In this document: positions 36,654-48,247 of the stretch, piece after piece
Numbering within the stretch: position 1 is the stretch's first letter
Layout: every line of letters begins with the position of its first letter
Source: Anaeramoeba flamelloides
Taxonomy: Eukaryota > Metamonada > Anaeramoebidae
NCBI GenBank assembly: GCA_027625915.1
Contig: JANTQA010000023.1
Location: 6,634,001 to 6,698,000 of the forward strand
Direction of reading: 5' to 3'
Length of the DNA stretch: 64,000 nt
Position numbers and translations under genes: made by a program
The notes under the pieces: model-generated
What the model was told of the DNA's origin: nothing
Database searches by the model: none
The model's input: the letters and a program-made list of their open reading frames with translations, nothing else

Positions 36654-37028
36654 TCATAATTCTTTTTTTTTTTTTTTCTTTTCTTCTATTCCTCTAAAAG
36701 AAAGAAACCGATTCAAAGTTTCTCTTGGAAAGTATTCTTGATCAGTTGTGTACAATTTTAAGAGCGAGTATATTTTTCTTTTTTTTTTTCTTTTCTTTTC
36801 TTTTGAAACAAAGAAACTTTTTGTATACTTATACCATTCTTTTTCCTCAACACCAATTATTGTTTTACAGAAATATGCTGTGAATTCAATCATAGTTATT
36901 TGTACACTAGCGAAAGATTGACGCCAAATGAATTTAATATTGAATTTTTCAATAAAAGTTATAATGTAACCTCTTTTCCTTGCCAAATTTTGATCTTTAA
37001 CAAATTTTCGAACAAAATAGACTTTTTT
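36654..37028 (-). CDS. Unrecognised ORF, possible exon
   Basis: An open frame of 125 codons without an ATG near its start. The first 70 residues (with VRKFVKDQNLARKRGYIITF and later GVEEKEWYKYTKSF) have a balanced, protein-like composition and higher GC than the flanks. A Lys/Glu run follows, then EYFPRETLNRFLSF. I do not recognise a domain. It could be an internal exon of an unidentified gene, a worn pseudogene, or chance. No partner exon was found on either side. Confidence 0.25.
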   Translation of the reverse strand, partial: KKVYFVRKFVKDQNLARKRGYIITFIEKFNIKFIWRQSFASVQITMIEFTAYFCKTIIGVEEKEWYKYTKSFFVSKEKKRKKKRKIYSLLKLYTTDQEYFPRETLNRFLSFRGIEEKKKKKKEL

Positions 37029-37281
37029 TTAACTTTCTTATTATCCCCATAATTTCTTTTTTTTAATTAAATTGTAATAAATGAACATACACCCCAACCC
37101 GACTCTAAATTTATATAATTCATAAAAATTGATTTTTCTTCCATAAAATGTGCTGTTTGTTACAAATTGTAAATTCATTTATGACATGCTATGTTCTACC
37201 TAAATTGTTGGAATAAACGATCAAAATTTCCTTTTAATATATTTTTTTTGATTTTTCTATTTGGCAAAACAACTTCAAAAA

Positions 37282-37334
37282 CAGTGCCAATTAAGGTGCG
37301 CCTCGCATTCTTGAGGGAGTAGCGTCCACCACTG
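37282..37334. repeat. 53-bp GC-rich island bounded by CAGTG/CACTG
   Basis: The segment begins CAGTGCCAATTAAGGTGCGC and ends GCGTCCACCACTG. It is about 57% GC in surroundings near 20%. Its ends can be read as imperfect inverted CAGTG termini, like those of the local TA-target elements, but there is no flanking TA pair. Nature unknown. Confidence 0.35.
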
Positions 37335-39178
37335 AGAAGTCAAAAAATTAAAAGTATGTCGTTATTAAATGTAAATCACATTAGTTCTACAGAGTTCAAA
37401 TGTCTCTCAAAATTCGATGAGTAAAATAGTCCACTTATCGGGCAAATTGTGAATTTGCCATTTTTTGTAAAGTATAATTTTTGATCTAGTTATAATTGGA
37501 GCTATACGGATTTTGGATCATGTGAATTTTCAAAATTCACATTATACAGATAATTGTAATTCACCTTAGTAGTGGTGAGGATTTGTAGATATTGTGACCC
37601 GAAAATTATTTTGTCCCACCAGTGGAATAAAATGTGATCTAATCAATTAAACCTGATCCTTGCATTACGAGAAAAACCAAAGAATTTTTGAAAAAAACAA
37701 CTGCATTTCGAGACAAAATTAAAAATCGAATTCTCAATATCTAAAAAATTCCAAGTTGAAAAATTATATCTTTCTTAAATTTGTCTTGAAATGTAGATTA
37801 ATAGCTAAAAAATTATTTTAAACTGAAGGACTATGTTTTCAAGTGAAAAGGGTGAAATTGCCGTTAAAAACAATCTTGAAATAGTTCTGTAATCTCTGTT
37901 AAATTCACACCCTGAGAATTTCTTTTTATAAAAAAATTGGAAAATTTCAACAATTTTCAGAAATTTTTACCTTAAAAGATCAAGCCAAAATTTGACTTTT
38001 AATATTTCATAATTTCCAAACCAAATTTATAAACTCACAACAATTTCCATAGCTATTCTAAATATTTTTTAGAGTTTTTTTACAATTTTAAAATGCTTTA
38101 AACTTGGAATTTGTACTTGAAAATCTCTTATAGTTTTTTTTTTTTAAATTTTCAAGATCTGTATTTTATATTTTTTTTTATTCTTTGTGTGTTTTTAACT
38201 TTGAAACTAGCAATTTTTTTATCCAATTTCTTCAGAATGAAAATTCTTTTTGAGAAGTGAATCTAAAATAACACAATAACTCAACACTCTTCAGTGGAAA
38301 CTTAGTCCTTAACTAAAAGATTATTTTTACAAATTATTTTCAACATTTCAGGAAACTATTGAAAACACAACTAATTTCGTAGAAGGGAAAAAAAAAAATA
38401 ATTGATCTTTAGATTTTTATGTTAATAATTTCTGAGTAAATCTTGAAATTAAAAAATTGAAAAAATAATAACTTTTGGATGTTTCTAAATATTAATTATT
38501 AAATAATGGAATATATTATTCTTTTGGTTTCTATTTTAAGATTTGCAAAAGTAATTAAAAAAAAAATTTCCTAATTGACAATTTTTAATCGCAATGATCA
38601 TTCTTAATAAATGTAATAATTTATTATTCAGTAATATTTTATATTGATTTTTTAGGGTTATTTGAAATTTACGATAACTACTATTATTTAACACCCAATA
38701 ACAACTTACTTTAATTATAGACAAATCTATAACGAAACTAACCCATTAGATTGCAAAAATCTCACTCTTAAACAATTTTAGGATATTTATTAATTTCATA
38801 TTTCCCTTTTGTGTTTACAGTCTACTCTTTAGAAAATTAAATATTTCTTCAAAAACTTGAAAGAAATCTTGAAAAAAAGGATCATTAAATTCAAAAGTGA
38901 AATATGTAATTAATGAGTATCCTTAGAAAAATTGATCAAAAAATACTTTAAAGTTGCTGTGATTTTTATTATTTTTGATTTTAGGATTATTTTCTTCTTA
39001 AAAAAAAAAAAATTACCATGATGTAATAAAAATGGATAATTTTTCTCTGTTGAAATAATAAAAATTGAATTTTCTATTTCATAAAGAAAATTTTTTTATG
39101 GAAAACCAATTTTTATGTTTTATAAAAATTTAAAGAGGGGTTGGAATGTCTGTATGAATGCCGGATAACTCAAATTAG

Positions 39179-42100
39179 ATTAAACTTGCTTTTGTGACAA
39201 TTTTAACAAAAGAAAATGATTCAAATGAAATCGCTGATGTTTGCCAAATGGTTTTGAATCGTTGCTTCAAGACCTTTTCTTTATCATATTTCAATAAAGC
39301 ATATTTTGATTTAAATAACCCAGTAACTCACACCCAATTAAAATTACAAATATTCCAAGGTTATACACATAAAATATTATCTTCTGACCTTGGTTTGTTA
39401 TTAACTATTGATCTTGCTTTTCAACCAATTAGACCTATATTTGTTTTCAAAGAATTATGGACGAAATCTATATTCAAAAAAATGCAGAAGCAAACATTTT
39501 CAAAATTTTCAAGAAAAGAAATTGCAAGTGAGAAAAATAGATTAAATACTAACAATAAAAACGAAAATAATACAACAGAAAAAAAAAAAGAAATCAAAAT
39601 TATAAATTTAATAGATGAAAAAAACAATAATGGAAAAAAAATTCAAAATCCTATTGAAAATAATGCGAAAATTAACGAAAAAAAAAAAGAAATTGAAACA
39701 GAAAAAAGAATAGAAATGGAAAATAAAAAAACAAAATATAATATAATTGAAGAAGAAGAAGAAGAAGAAGAAGAAGATTTAAAAACAAAAAATGATAAAG
39801 ATATAGAAAGAAAAACAGAAAAAGAAATCAAAATCATAAATTTAATTGATAACAAAAACAATAATGTAAAAAAAAGTCCAAATACCATTGAAAATAACCC
39901 AAATATTAACGAAAAAAAAAAAGAAATTGAAACAGAAAAAAGAATAGAAATTTTAAATAAAGAAGAAAAAAAAGAAAAAGAAAAAGAAAAAGAAAAAGAA
40001 AAAGAAATCGAAAATGAAAAAGAAAAAGAAAAAGAAAAAAAAGTAGAATTAGAAACGAAGAAAAATATTGATCAAAAAAGAAAAGAAAAAGAAAGAATTA
40101 AAATGGAACAAAAAAAGATCAAATTGATGGAAATTGAAAAAAAAAAATTGGAAATTAAACAACTAAAAGAACAATTTTTAAATAACCCTGAAAATCAAAA
40201 AACATTTTTTAACAGGTTCAAAAATAGAAAAATTTTTACAAGATTCAATCAAAAATTTTCAAAAATTATAGAAATCGATTTCAAGTAAGTAAAATTTGCT
40301 TTTTTTTTTTTTTATTCTTACTATTTGTACATTCATTTATTTTAGGATAGAATAAATTATCAAATGTTTTTGTATTTGTACCTGTATATAATTAAGAATA
40401 TAAAAAAATGAAATAAAAGAATTAATAAAAAATAATTATTTCTGATAATTTGTTTGAAAAAATGTCACTTTTGAATTGCGTAATGAATTTATCGCTTATA
40501 TATTTTTAAAAAACAAAATAATTGTAGATTTATTTAATTTAAAGGGCTGAACAAAAAAAAACAAATATCAATTATTTTTTAAAATTGACCTTTAAAGATA
40601 AAAAATCAGAAAAAAGGTACAATAATACACTTCAGAGAACAGTTGGGAACAGTCTGAAACAAATTCAGCCAATCCTATATATTTTATTAAAAATTGAAAA
40701 ACCCAAAATTCTTAGGTTAGCTATTGAGAAAAAAACAACAAATGTTAATTTTGATCTTCTAATTGAAGATCCCGAAGAAAATTCCAATATAAATCAATAT
40801 GATTTCTCTACAATCATTTCCACACTTTCAATGACATCAGAATTACATATTTTTTACTTAGTGACTCTAGATCTTGTAATAAAAATAAAAATTTGCAAAA
40901 CAATTAAGTATCAAAAAAAAAAATTGAAAAAAAAGTAAAAAGTATAAATGTGAAAAAATGATTTCAATTTTGAAAATTTCCAAAAATAAATTTTTTCTTC
41001 TAATAGCCATTCAAGCCCCTTAAACACATGTAATTCACCTCATTACAACTGCGCACCTTTTACTGGAAAATATTTTAGATTGTATATATAAATATATATA
41101 TATATATCATACTATTATAACATATTTTTTCTTATTTTGAAATGACTTTTTTTCTTGCTTTGAAATCGTGTTTCCAGTTGAGTAAACTTCTTTTATGGGA
41201 ATTTACAATCCCAAGAAATCATTAAAAAACAATTTATTTTTTTCATTGTTACAATTTGAATTTTGAATTTTGTCGAAAATTTTTTTTACTTTATAATCCA
41301 TAATAATTGAAAAAACGTGGGTTAAATAAACATTTTTGTGAGAATATGTTTTTTTTTAAAACCGCTATCTTCTCGCAAAAATGGTAAAATTTATTCATTC
41401 ACAAAACTTATTTTAGAATTTACCTTTACTTCTAATTTTATTCTATTTAACTTTTTAAATATTTTTCCAACCTTTTTATTTATGAAACAAAGAAAAAGCC
41501 CATTAGATACATTTACAATTAAAAAAACTAATAAGAGCATTTCATTTATACAATATTACCAAGAAATTAATCAAGAAATCAATGACAAAACACAGCCTTT
41601 ATATCTGATTAAAACAAAAAACAAAAACAAAAACAAAAAAAAAGAACAATTTCAAAAAAAAAAATATTTAATACCAGAACTTTGTTGGCTCTGTTTAAAT
41701 AAAAAGGACATACAGTTACAAGCGTCTGCTCAGAAAGAAATCGAATATCATACAAAAATCATGCCCAATGATAGAATTTTCCGTATTATTGAATTTGTTC
41801 AAGATCTTCTTGATAATAAAAAAGTAGTTGAGCAATTAAACAAATGGAATCTCTCTTTTAATCACGAGACAATACATTTAAATGGTCATTATCTTGATCA
41901 AATTTTTATTTCAAATTTTCAAAAACAAACAATTAGAATTAATGAATTTTCAAATTGGGAAAATCAATTAAGAAATTTTGAATTAATAAACAAAAAAAAT
42001 ATTTCAAAATCTGCTATACTGTATCCTAAAAATGATGAAGCAATTGTAGCATTATTTCAAAAAAATTTATATCGAGTTTTAAAATCTTTACATTTATATT

Positions 42101-43314
42101 TAGGAGATATACAATTAATTGGCTTACAGTCTGATTTAATTGAAGATTATGAAAATAAGATAACTCAGCTCATTAAAGAAAAGGTTGATATACTTTTTTT
42201 GATTTTTAACACTGACGCTGGCACAAATACAAATACGAACACAAGCACAACTATAAAAACAAACACTAACACAAATAGTGAGATAAACACAAACACAAAC
42301 ATTAATACACACACTAACACAAAATTAGACATAAACACGAATACAAACACTAACACAAACACTGACAATTTTGACAATGAAAATAATACTAATAATAATT
42401 TAAATAAAAAAAACCAATTTCAAAAAATTAATCAATATATCCTTACAAAAACAAATCTCACAGTCGAATTGATTGACACCGATGAAATTTCAAATAAAAG
42501 AACGCTTTATCAATATTGTAGTAAATTGATCAGAAAAATCCATTGCAAATTAGGCGGTGCATTATGGAAAGTGAATTTACCTTTCAATGATAATAATATG
42601 TATGTTGGGATTAATTCGTATCATAACAAAATGAATTTAGAACCTTTTGATACCATTGGTGTCTCATCTACAATAGACAGGTATTCAATTAAATATTATA
42701 CCCAAGTATTTTCCAAAAAATTTAATAAAAAATTTCTACCAAACATTTCAAATTATATTTATCAAGCATTATTAAAATATTATATTAACTGTAACAATAA
42801 TTATCCAAGATCTTTAATAATTTATCGAAGTAATGTTTGCAATTCCGAAATTGATCGGATCATTAAAAAGGAAATACCAGAGTATTTGAAAGCTTTTAAA
42901 AAAATACACCCGAATTATAATCCCTCTTTAATTTATATTATTGCTGAAAACAATCACCAACTAAAGTTTTTTTTTAACGAATTTAATCCCTATCCTGGAA
43001 CAGTTATTACACAATCAATTGCCAAATCTAAAAAAAATGATTCCAATAATTTGGATTTTTATCTGATATCAAAATCTAAAAAGGGTGTTTCAATTAAGCC
43101 GACTCATTATCATTTTATATACAATAACTCTAATTTTTCTTCTTTTTATTTGCAACAAATTTCATTTGCATTATCACATTTATACTACAATAATGGGAAG
43201 GCAATCAAAATACCCTGTGTTTGTAAATATGCCTATAAAGCTGCTAAATTTATTTCGAAGGATATTCAAATGATTCCAAATGATCTAAGATCAGAACAAT
43301 TTTATTTTTTATAA
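39179..43314 (+). CDS. Piwi-family Argonaute, catalytic residues replaced; 5' end not found
   Basis: Small-RNA-guided silencing protein. Two exons are visible: 39179-40284 (after CAAATTAG) and 41493-43314, with a 1,208-bp intron GTAAGT..ACAAAG. Exon 1 gives the linker preceding PAZ (LQIFQGY, then GLLLTIDLAFQPIR; compare ELWPGY..LLC.DVSH in Piwi). A ~225-residue Lys/Glu/Asn insertion follows, then the start of PAZ (KIFTRFNQ..IIEIDF). Exon 2 completes PAZ (SPLDTF..ISFIQYYQE..QPLYLI), then LIPELCWL, an Asn/Thr-repeat insertion, and the PIWI domain (HCKLGGALW, MYVGINSYHN, LIIYRSNV, PTHYHFIY, KYAYKAAKF). The catalytic positions appear changed: Asp to Asn (codon 42613), Asp to Ser (42829) and His to Tyr (43234); the Glu-finger site also lacks Glu. 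Slicing is therefore unlikely, but RNA binding could remain. The N-terminal domain is not visible upstream, so the gene may be 5' truncated or have undetected exons. The long uninterrupted frame argues for function. Confidence 0.88.
40543..40938 (+). other. Open frame of 131 codons inside the Piwi intron
   Basis: The frame is in an intron as inferred from the PAZ junction. It has no ATG near its start. Its translation (with KRYNNTLQRTVGNSLKQIQP, then NVNFDLLIEDPEEN and QYDFSTIISTLS) looks protein-like rather than random. I do not recognise a family. It could be an exon of a nested or broken gene. It is not needed for a continuous PAZ domain. Confidence 0.35.
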
Positions 43315-44759
43315 AGTTTTAATCCATAATATTTTTTTTTTTTTTTTTATTTTTAATTATCAGTGTTTTATTTAAATAAAAATTCGGTTATTATTCTTCC
43401 GAGAGGTAATGAGTATCCCAAATAATTTTACATGAGTTGATTGATTATCTTAGTTATTTTAATAAGAATATTAAAGTTCATTGAAATCTATGTTGAGAGC
43501 GTGCTCGAGAAATTAGGATTGCAATTGCCCCTATGATATTCTTCTTTAGAATAACTAAGATCTTCAATTGCAAATATTTTTATTATGATTGATATTACAC
43601 TAGCGATTGAGAAGATATAATTTACTATATTCAGTTGATTTACCGCTGACTTGAAAAACAAAAATTCAATAACAAAACTCAAGAAAATTTTTTTTTTTTG
43701 ATTATAGAATCTTTTTTTTTTTTTTTCCCTTTATTTTTACTTTTCTTAGTTTTTGATTGTCTCCAGCCCCAAAAATCTTTTTCATCTTTTAAATTCATTT
43801 ACTTTTTTCCTTCATTTTCTTTTCTTTTTCCTTCTTTTTGATGTGCAATTTGGTAAAGTTAATAGATCAATTTTTGGTTACCACCCTGATTTAAAACAGT
43901 ATCTTGTGTACATTTATAAATTAATTTGGTTTCTTTTTCAAATTTTTATTTCATTTTCCAAAACTTTTTATTAACAATTAATAGATCAATTAATAAGAAA
44001 TATTTTATAAAAATATTAGATAAAATAACTACCCTACAAAACGTGAAATTTTCGAAAAGTTTTGAGTTAAAACTTTTCTCTTCACTTTTGCTGAATTGAA
44101 ACAAATTTTAAAATTTTGGGATAATTATGTACATTTTTACATTTAAAATTTTTTTAGATCAATAATCAATGAGAAATTTCTACTCATTGAAGCAAAGAAA
44201 AAGCAATAGTTTTTCCTTTAAAGATTGCCATATAATACTTTCAAAAATGAATCAAAAAGAAATTTTGAAAAAAAAAGTAAAGAAAAGTATATCTAATGAT
44301 TGAGTTAAAATTATTTTGATTTTTAACTTTAATTCAAAAAAATTAATATATTGAATAAGTAACATATTATTTCTCTTCCCTAATAATAAAAAATTTTCTA
44401 AAAAATCTATAAACCAGCTTGATTCACTAGATTTTTTTTTATTAAATGTTGTTTTTCATTAAAAAATTATTACTATCGGAGTTTAATATGTGGATATTAT
44501 TTTTTATTTTTTATAGTTAAAAAAAAAAGATAAAATTCCAATTATTTCAAAAAAAAATATTTTTATGTTTTAAAAGTTTTTAAAAAAATCATCGAACAGA
44601 ATTAATATGTTTTAATTTTGGGATTAGAAAATTTTAATTATCAAATAAAAACGATAAATTATTTAAATTCTTGGATTAATTCATGTATTACTGAAATATG
44701 CAAAATAAAGCAGAAATACACCAATTCTCATTTACAAAACAGAATTTAAAATTATAAAT

Positions 44760-45366
44760 ATGACAATTTCAGTAAATAAAAAGAAATTTAAATTAAAAAA
44801 TAATTTACGAAATTTATCTCTTCCTTATTTAGAAAAATTAATAAAATTTAATCAAAGAATAAATAATAAAATCAACTGTTATTCAAAAGAATTAAAAGAA
44901 TTAAAAAAAGAAATATATAAATACAAATTCAATGAGTTGCTGAATTCCAAAAGTTGGAAGGTTAAAATTTATTTTACAATAATTAAAAATCAAAATTATT
45001 GATTTAAAACTCAAAAATATTTAAGTTATCCCTCAAGTTCAACAATTCTAAAATTCAGATCGTTTACTAACTGCTTAAATAGATATTACTATGTAATCAA
45101 TAAAAATTCAAATAAATTTTGTACTTTATGTTCAAAATATGAACAAAAGGAAGTTATATTAAATATTGATCATTTTTTATGGGTCTGTCCTTCCTATGAA
45201 AAAGATAGATTAATATTTTATAACAAATTAAAAAAAATAAATCTTAATGAACTAATTTCAAATCAAGACAGTTTGAAACTATTTTCATTAATTAATAATC
45301 GTGAAATCTATGATTTTACGCTTAAATTCCTGAAAGTTAATTTAAGTTTAAAGGCTTCTAGAGTGT
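44760..45366 (+). mobile_element. 3' end of a non-LTR retrotransposon (LINE), decayed
   Basis: One reading frame runs from 44760 to the stop at 45366 with a single in-frame TGA at 45003-45005. The C-terminal part reads CTLCSKYEQ..IDHFLWVCPSYEKDR, a C-x2-C..H-x4-C knuckle as found at the end of LINE ORF2 proteins. It ends ..LKVNLSLKASRV. The tail after the stop is AATAAT-rich. The endonuclease and reverse transcriptase core are absent, as expected of a 5'-truncated insertion. The last ~60 bp resemble the ends of repeats at 45455-46015 and 57785-58325. Confidence 0.75.
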
Positions 45367-45454
45367 AATCTACACTTCTTCAATAATAATAAAAAAAATA
45401 TGATGTAATTTTATTTTTTTCCATTTACCCCCTAGTTGAATCTTCTTTATATTG

Positions 45455-46015
45455 GGAAGAGGAGTTACAAAGGAAAAAGATCAATTGGTTACTTGTTAAT
45501 AATGTGTCACTAAAACACAGAAGCAGGGTAACTTGAAAATAAAAACGAAAAAGCAAATGCATAAAAATGACCAAAGGTTTAAATCAAATCAGATCAATAA
45601 AAAAAAAAAGTTATTACAACAATTAAATAACCAACCCCAAATGAACATATACGATCAATTATCAAATTATTAAATGAACAACATTATCGTTGCTGTGATT
45701 TTGGGTCTCCTTAATTAAAGATAATATTGTTTTTTTTTTTTTGATTTTTGATTTTTTTACCAATTTCTTCTTATAAAACCCTTTGTAAATTTCTTTTTTT
45801 GTGCTTTTTATTTTTTCCTTTTTTCTTTTCAATTTTTTGTCTTTACTTTTTAAACATGAAAAAAATTGGGTGTATATTTCCCTTGAACAATCGTGAAATC
45901 TAGGATTTTACGTTTAAATTACCTTTGAGGAAATTTAAGTAAAAGTTCATTTAGAGAGTAATTTACATATTTTCCATCAATAAAAAATAAATAAAATGTA
46001 ATTTTTTTTTATTTT
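45455..46015 (+). repeat. 550-bp dispersed repeat with a LINE-like 3' end, copy 1
   Basis: Matches 57785-58325 along its length. Shared blocks include TTACAAAGGAAAA, AAATCAGATCAATAAAAAAA, TTAATTA(A/G)AGATAATATTG, TTGGGTGTAT and TTTACGTTTAAATTACCTTT. The last 120 bp also resemble the 3' end of the LINE at 44760-45366. It may be a SINE-like element that shares a LINE tail, or a 3'-UTR fragment of the LINE. No tRNA-like head is evident. Confidence 0.65.
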
Positions 46016-46399
46016 TTTTTTTTTGATATCCAAAAATTAACTCCATATTATATATGTATAATATTTCTAATATTTTATATAAAATGTTACAAACCAAATA
46101 AAGTTTTTTAGAACAAAAATATGATCTAATTTTTATGAAATCAGATTTTATAAATGATCCATTAATATGTTGAGTGTCTTCTACCAAATCACATAACATT
46201 TCTTTATCGTTTTCAACAAATGGATAAGTTATTTTATTAAAATAATTTTGAAAGTATTTTGCTTAAATTTTATTTATTCGTTTTTTTTTAATTTTTTGAA
46301 AGTAAAAGATAATTTTCATAAATCCTACTTATTTTATAAATTAATAAACAGTTTTTAGAAAATTTCAGAATGTAAAAGAATTGAGTAAAATCATTAAAG

Positions 46400-47050
46400 T
46401 TAATCTTTTAACCATAATCCTCCATTCATTTCTTTGTCAAATTGTTCACAAAATTGGATCATAAAATCGTGTAATTGTTGTGCAATTTTTTTTGCAGGCT
46501 CTGTGACGATCAGATTATTTAATTTGAATAACTTGTCGTCAAAGTGTTTGCGTGCCTCTTTAAGGGCTGTTAAAGGATTTCTGGTTGTAGAATAAATGAA
46601 GACGCGGCCAACTCCCATGGCCCCAAGTGCATCTAAACGATCGGCATCACGAAGAATACAACGTGCTAACTCCAGTTTGCCGAGATTTGTGGGTACTTTT
46701 TCTTTAATTTGTTTGCTATATGAAATGTTGTTGATCAGGGTCATAATTGCTTCAATCTCGGGTTTTGTGATCCTTTGATTGAGAAATTCCTCAAGCTTTT
46801 TTGTTTGTTGTTCCACAGAGCCATATTTGTGATCAATCAAGTCGTGTACCAATGAAGAGATTTCTAAAATTAAGAATCCTTTTTGTTTGTCCATTCCTTC
46901 AATTATAGGATCTTCATAAGAACTACCAATTTTTAAACAATGGTTCCTGACTCGGTTGCAATGTTCATAATCATGTGAACAATCATACTCTTCATACCCT
47001 TGTTTACAATATTCTTCTACCTCACTTATTATTGTTGAATAATTTTCCAT
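46400..47050 (-). CDS. HD-domain hydrolase (YpgQ/YedJ-like)
   Basis: A metal-dependent phosphohydrolase of the HD superfamily. Single-exon ORF of 216 codons with an ATG start, matching the usual length. Metal-binding and family motifs in order: DCSHDYEHCNRV (His26, His30), LVHDLIDHKYG (His69-Asp70), and RDADRLDALGAMGVGRVF (about residues 134-151), the last being a signature of this subfamily. Bacterial YpgQ relatives hydrolyse nucleoside triphosphates to monophosphates and pyrophosphate; whether that holds here is unknown. No targeting signal is evident, so cytosolic is likely. No operon-like neighbour. Bacterial-type families of this sort occur sporadically in protists, so lateral origin is possible but cannot be judged from the sequence alone. 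Confidence 0.93.
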   Translation of the reverse strand: MENYSTIISEVEEYCKQGYEEYDCSHDYEHCNRVRNHCLKIGSSYEDPIIEGMDKQKGFLILEISSLVHDLIDHKYGSVEQQTKKLEEFLNQRITKPEIEAIMTLINNISYSKQIKEKVPTNLGKLELARCILRDADRLDALGAMGVGRVFIYSTTRNPLTALKEARKHFDDKLFKLNNLIVTEPAKKIAQQLHDFMIQFCEQFDKEMNGGLWLKD

Positions 47051-47389
47051 TTATTAGCACAACCTTAAAGAATAAATATAAAAAATGAAAAATATTGTTT
47101 TTTGGAATTTTTCAATTTAACGGATAAATTTATTTCATTGATTATCAAATAGATTCAAAATTGAATAAAAATTAACCTTAGTTTAAATTAAAAATTGTTG
47201 TTTGGTTGTAAAAGGGTCTCTCACCCAAACTTAAATCCAAAGCTTGAAAATAAAGCAATTTACTTTTTTGTGTTCTTGTTCTAAATCAATATCCGGTGTT
47301 ATTTTAGTGAATTCGAAAAAATGTGCTGACTATACTTATATTTTAACTCTAAAATGGGAAAATATTTTCACTTCTTTTTCTATATTTTA

Positions 47390-47878
47390 CAGTGATCAAA
47401 ATAATGCCTTCACAACAAGTATAATCCGTGTTTCAAAATATTATCCGTGCTTTTTTTTATTCTTGTACCAATGTAACATCCAATCTACTACCAAATAGTA
47501 TACTTAAGTCCAAATCAATTTTGAAAGTAAAGGTCTGGTTATTTTCAGTAAAATTTAAATTATTCATGCAAATAGTTGAAAATTTTCCATAATATTTGAT
47601 GATTTTTTTGAAATTTTTTGTTTTTTTGATGATTTATTTTAGAAATAAAAATTTTATTAAAAAATTTACTCTATTTTTGGAGATAAATTTTCAATTTGAT
47701 CCTTTATTTTTAGAATTTCTTTTTAAATAATAGAACTTTAAGAAACCAATACCATATTTTTTCGGCTTTATTATTGGTTTCTTTGATTGGTTAATATATA
47801 GGGTTCTATAACAAAAAAACACGCTTTTTATTTTGAAACACACATTAAATTTTTTTGCACGCTTTATTTTGACTAAAG
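47390..47878 (-). mobile_element. MITE family 3, copy 2
   Basis: 489 bp, reverse orientation relative to 26583-27061, and matching over the whole length. It starts CAGTGATCAAAATAATGCC and ends CGCTTTATTTTGACTAAAG. TA flanks are at 47388-47389 and 47879-47880. Confidence 0.85.
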
Positions 47879-48025
47879 TACAGTTTATTTCAATAGTTTT
47901 CAAAGAGTGTTGTAATTTATGGTATTTTTTTGAAAAAGGAAATTGAAACTGTTTTCTATTTTTAATTTAAATATCAGTTATTCTCCATCATCGAATATTT
48001 TAATATCGCCTAGAGAGAATTATTA

Positions 48026-48247
48026 CTATCTGTTGAAAAATAAATCAAACAAAATTTTCATTTAGCTTTCCAAAAAAAGATAAGAATAAATCATGTAACA
48101 TTTCAAATTTTAAAACAAAAAATCAAGCATGAATTATTAAACTACATTTTAGAATTGGGCCTTTGAAGATTTCTTTTATTTATTATTAAAATGTTTTTTT
48201 TGAAAAGCTGAATGAAAGATTTGATCCATTTATTTTGCAATTAACAG
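48026..48247. mobile_element. MITE family 2, copy 3
   Basis: 222 bp with inverted ends (CAAAATTTTCATTTAGCTTT and complement of AAAGCTGAATGAAAGATTTG). The right terminus is ..TTTGCAATTAACAG. TA flanks are at 48024-48025 and 48248-48249. Confidence 0.8.

Larger units (their letters stand above)
33111..39178. other. Intergenic, few features
   Basis: 6 kb of AT-rich DNA upstream of the aldolase and of the visible Piwi exons. It contains half of a family 1 MITE (34705-34791), an unassigned minus-strand ORF (36654-37028) and a 53-bp GC-rich island (37282-37334). Missing 5' exons of the Piwi gene would lie in its right part, but I cannot identify them. Confidence 0.5.
43315..46399. other. Intergenic, LINE remains
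   Basis: 3 kb between the Piwi gene and the HD hydrolase. It contains a LINE 3' end (44760-45366) and a dispersed repeat (45455-46015). On the minus strand at 43488-43682, a 64-codon frame with a hydrophobic stretch (YIFSIASVISIIIKI) has no ATG and no known match. Confidence 0.5.

Noticed and set aside
39643-39888. Minus-strand Ser/Phe-rich ORF opposite the Piwi insertion
   Set aside because: Complement of a GAA-repeat coding stretch.
43488-43682. Hydrophobic 64-codon minus-strand frame
   Set aside because: No ATG, no partner exon and no recognisable family; kept only as a note in the intergenic entry.
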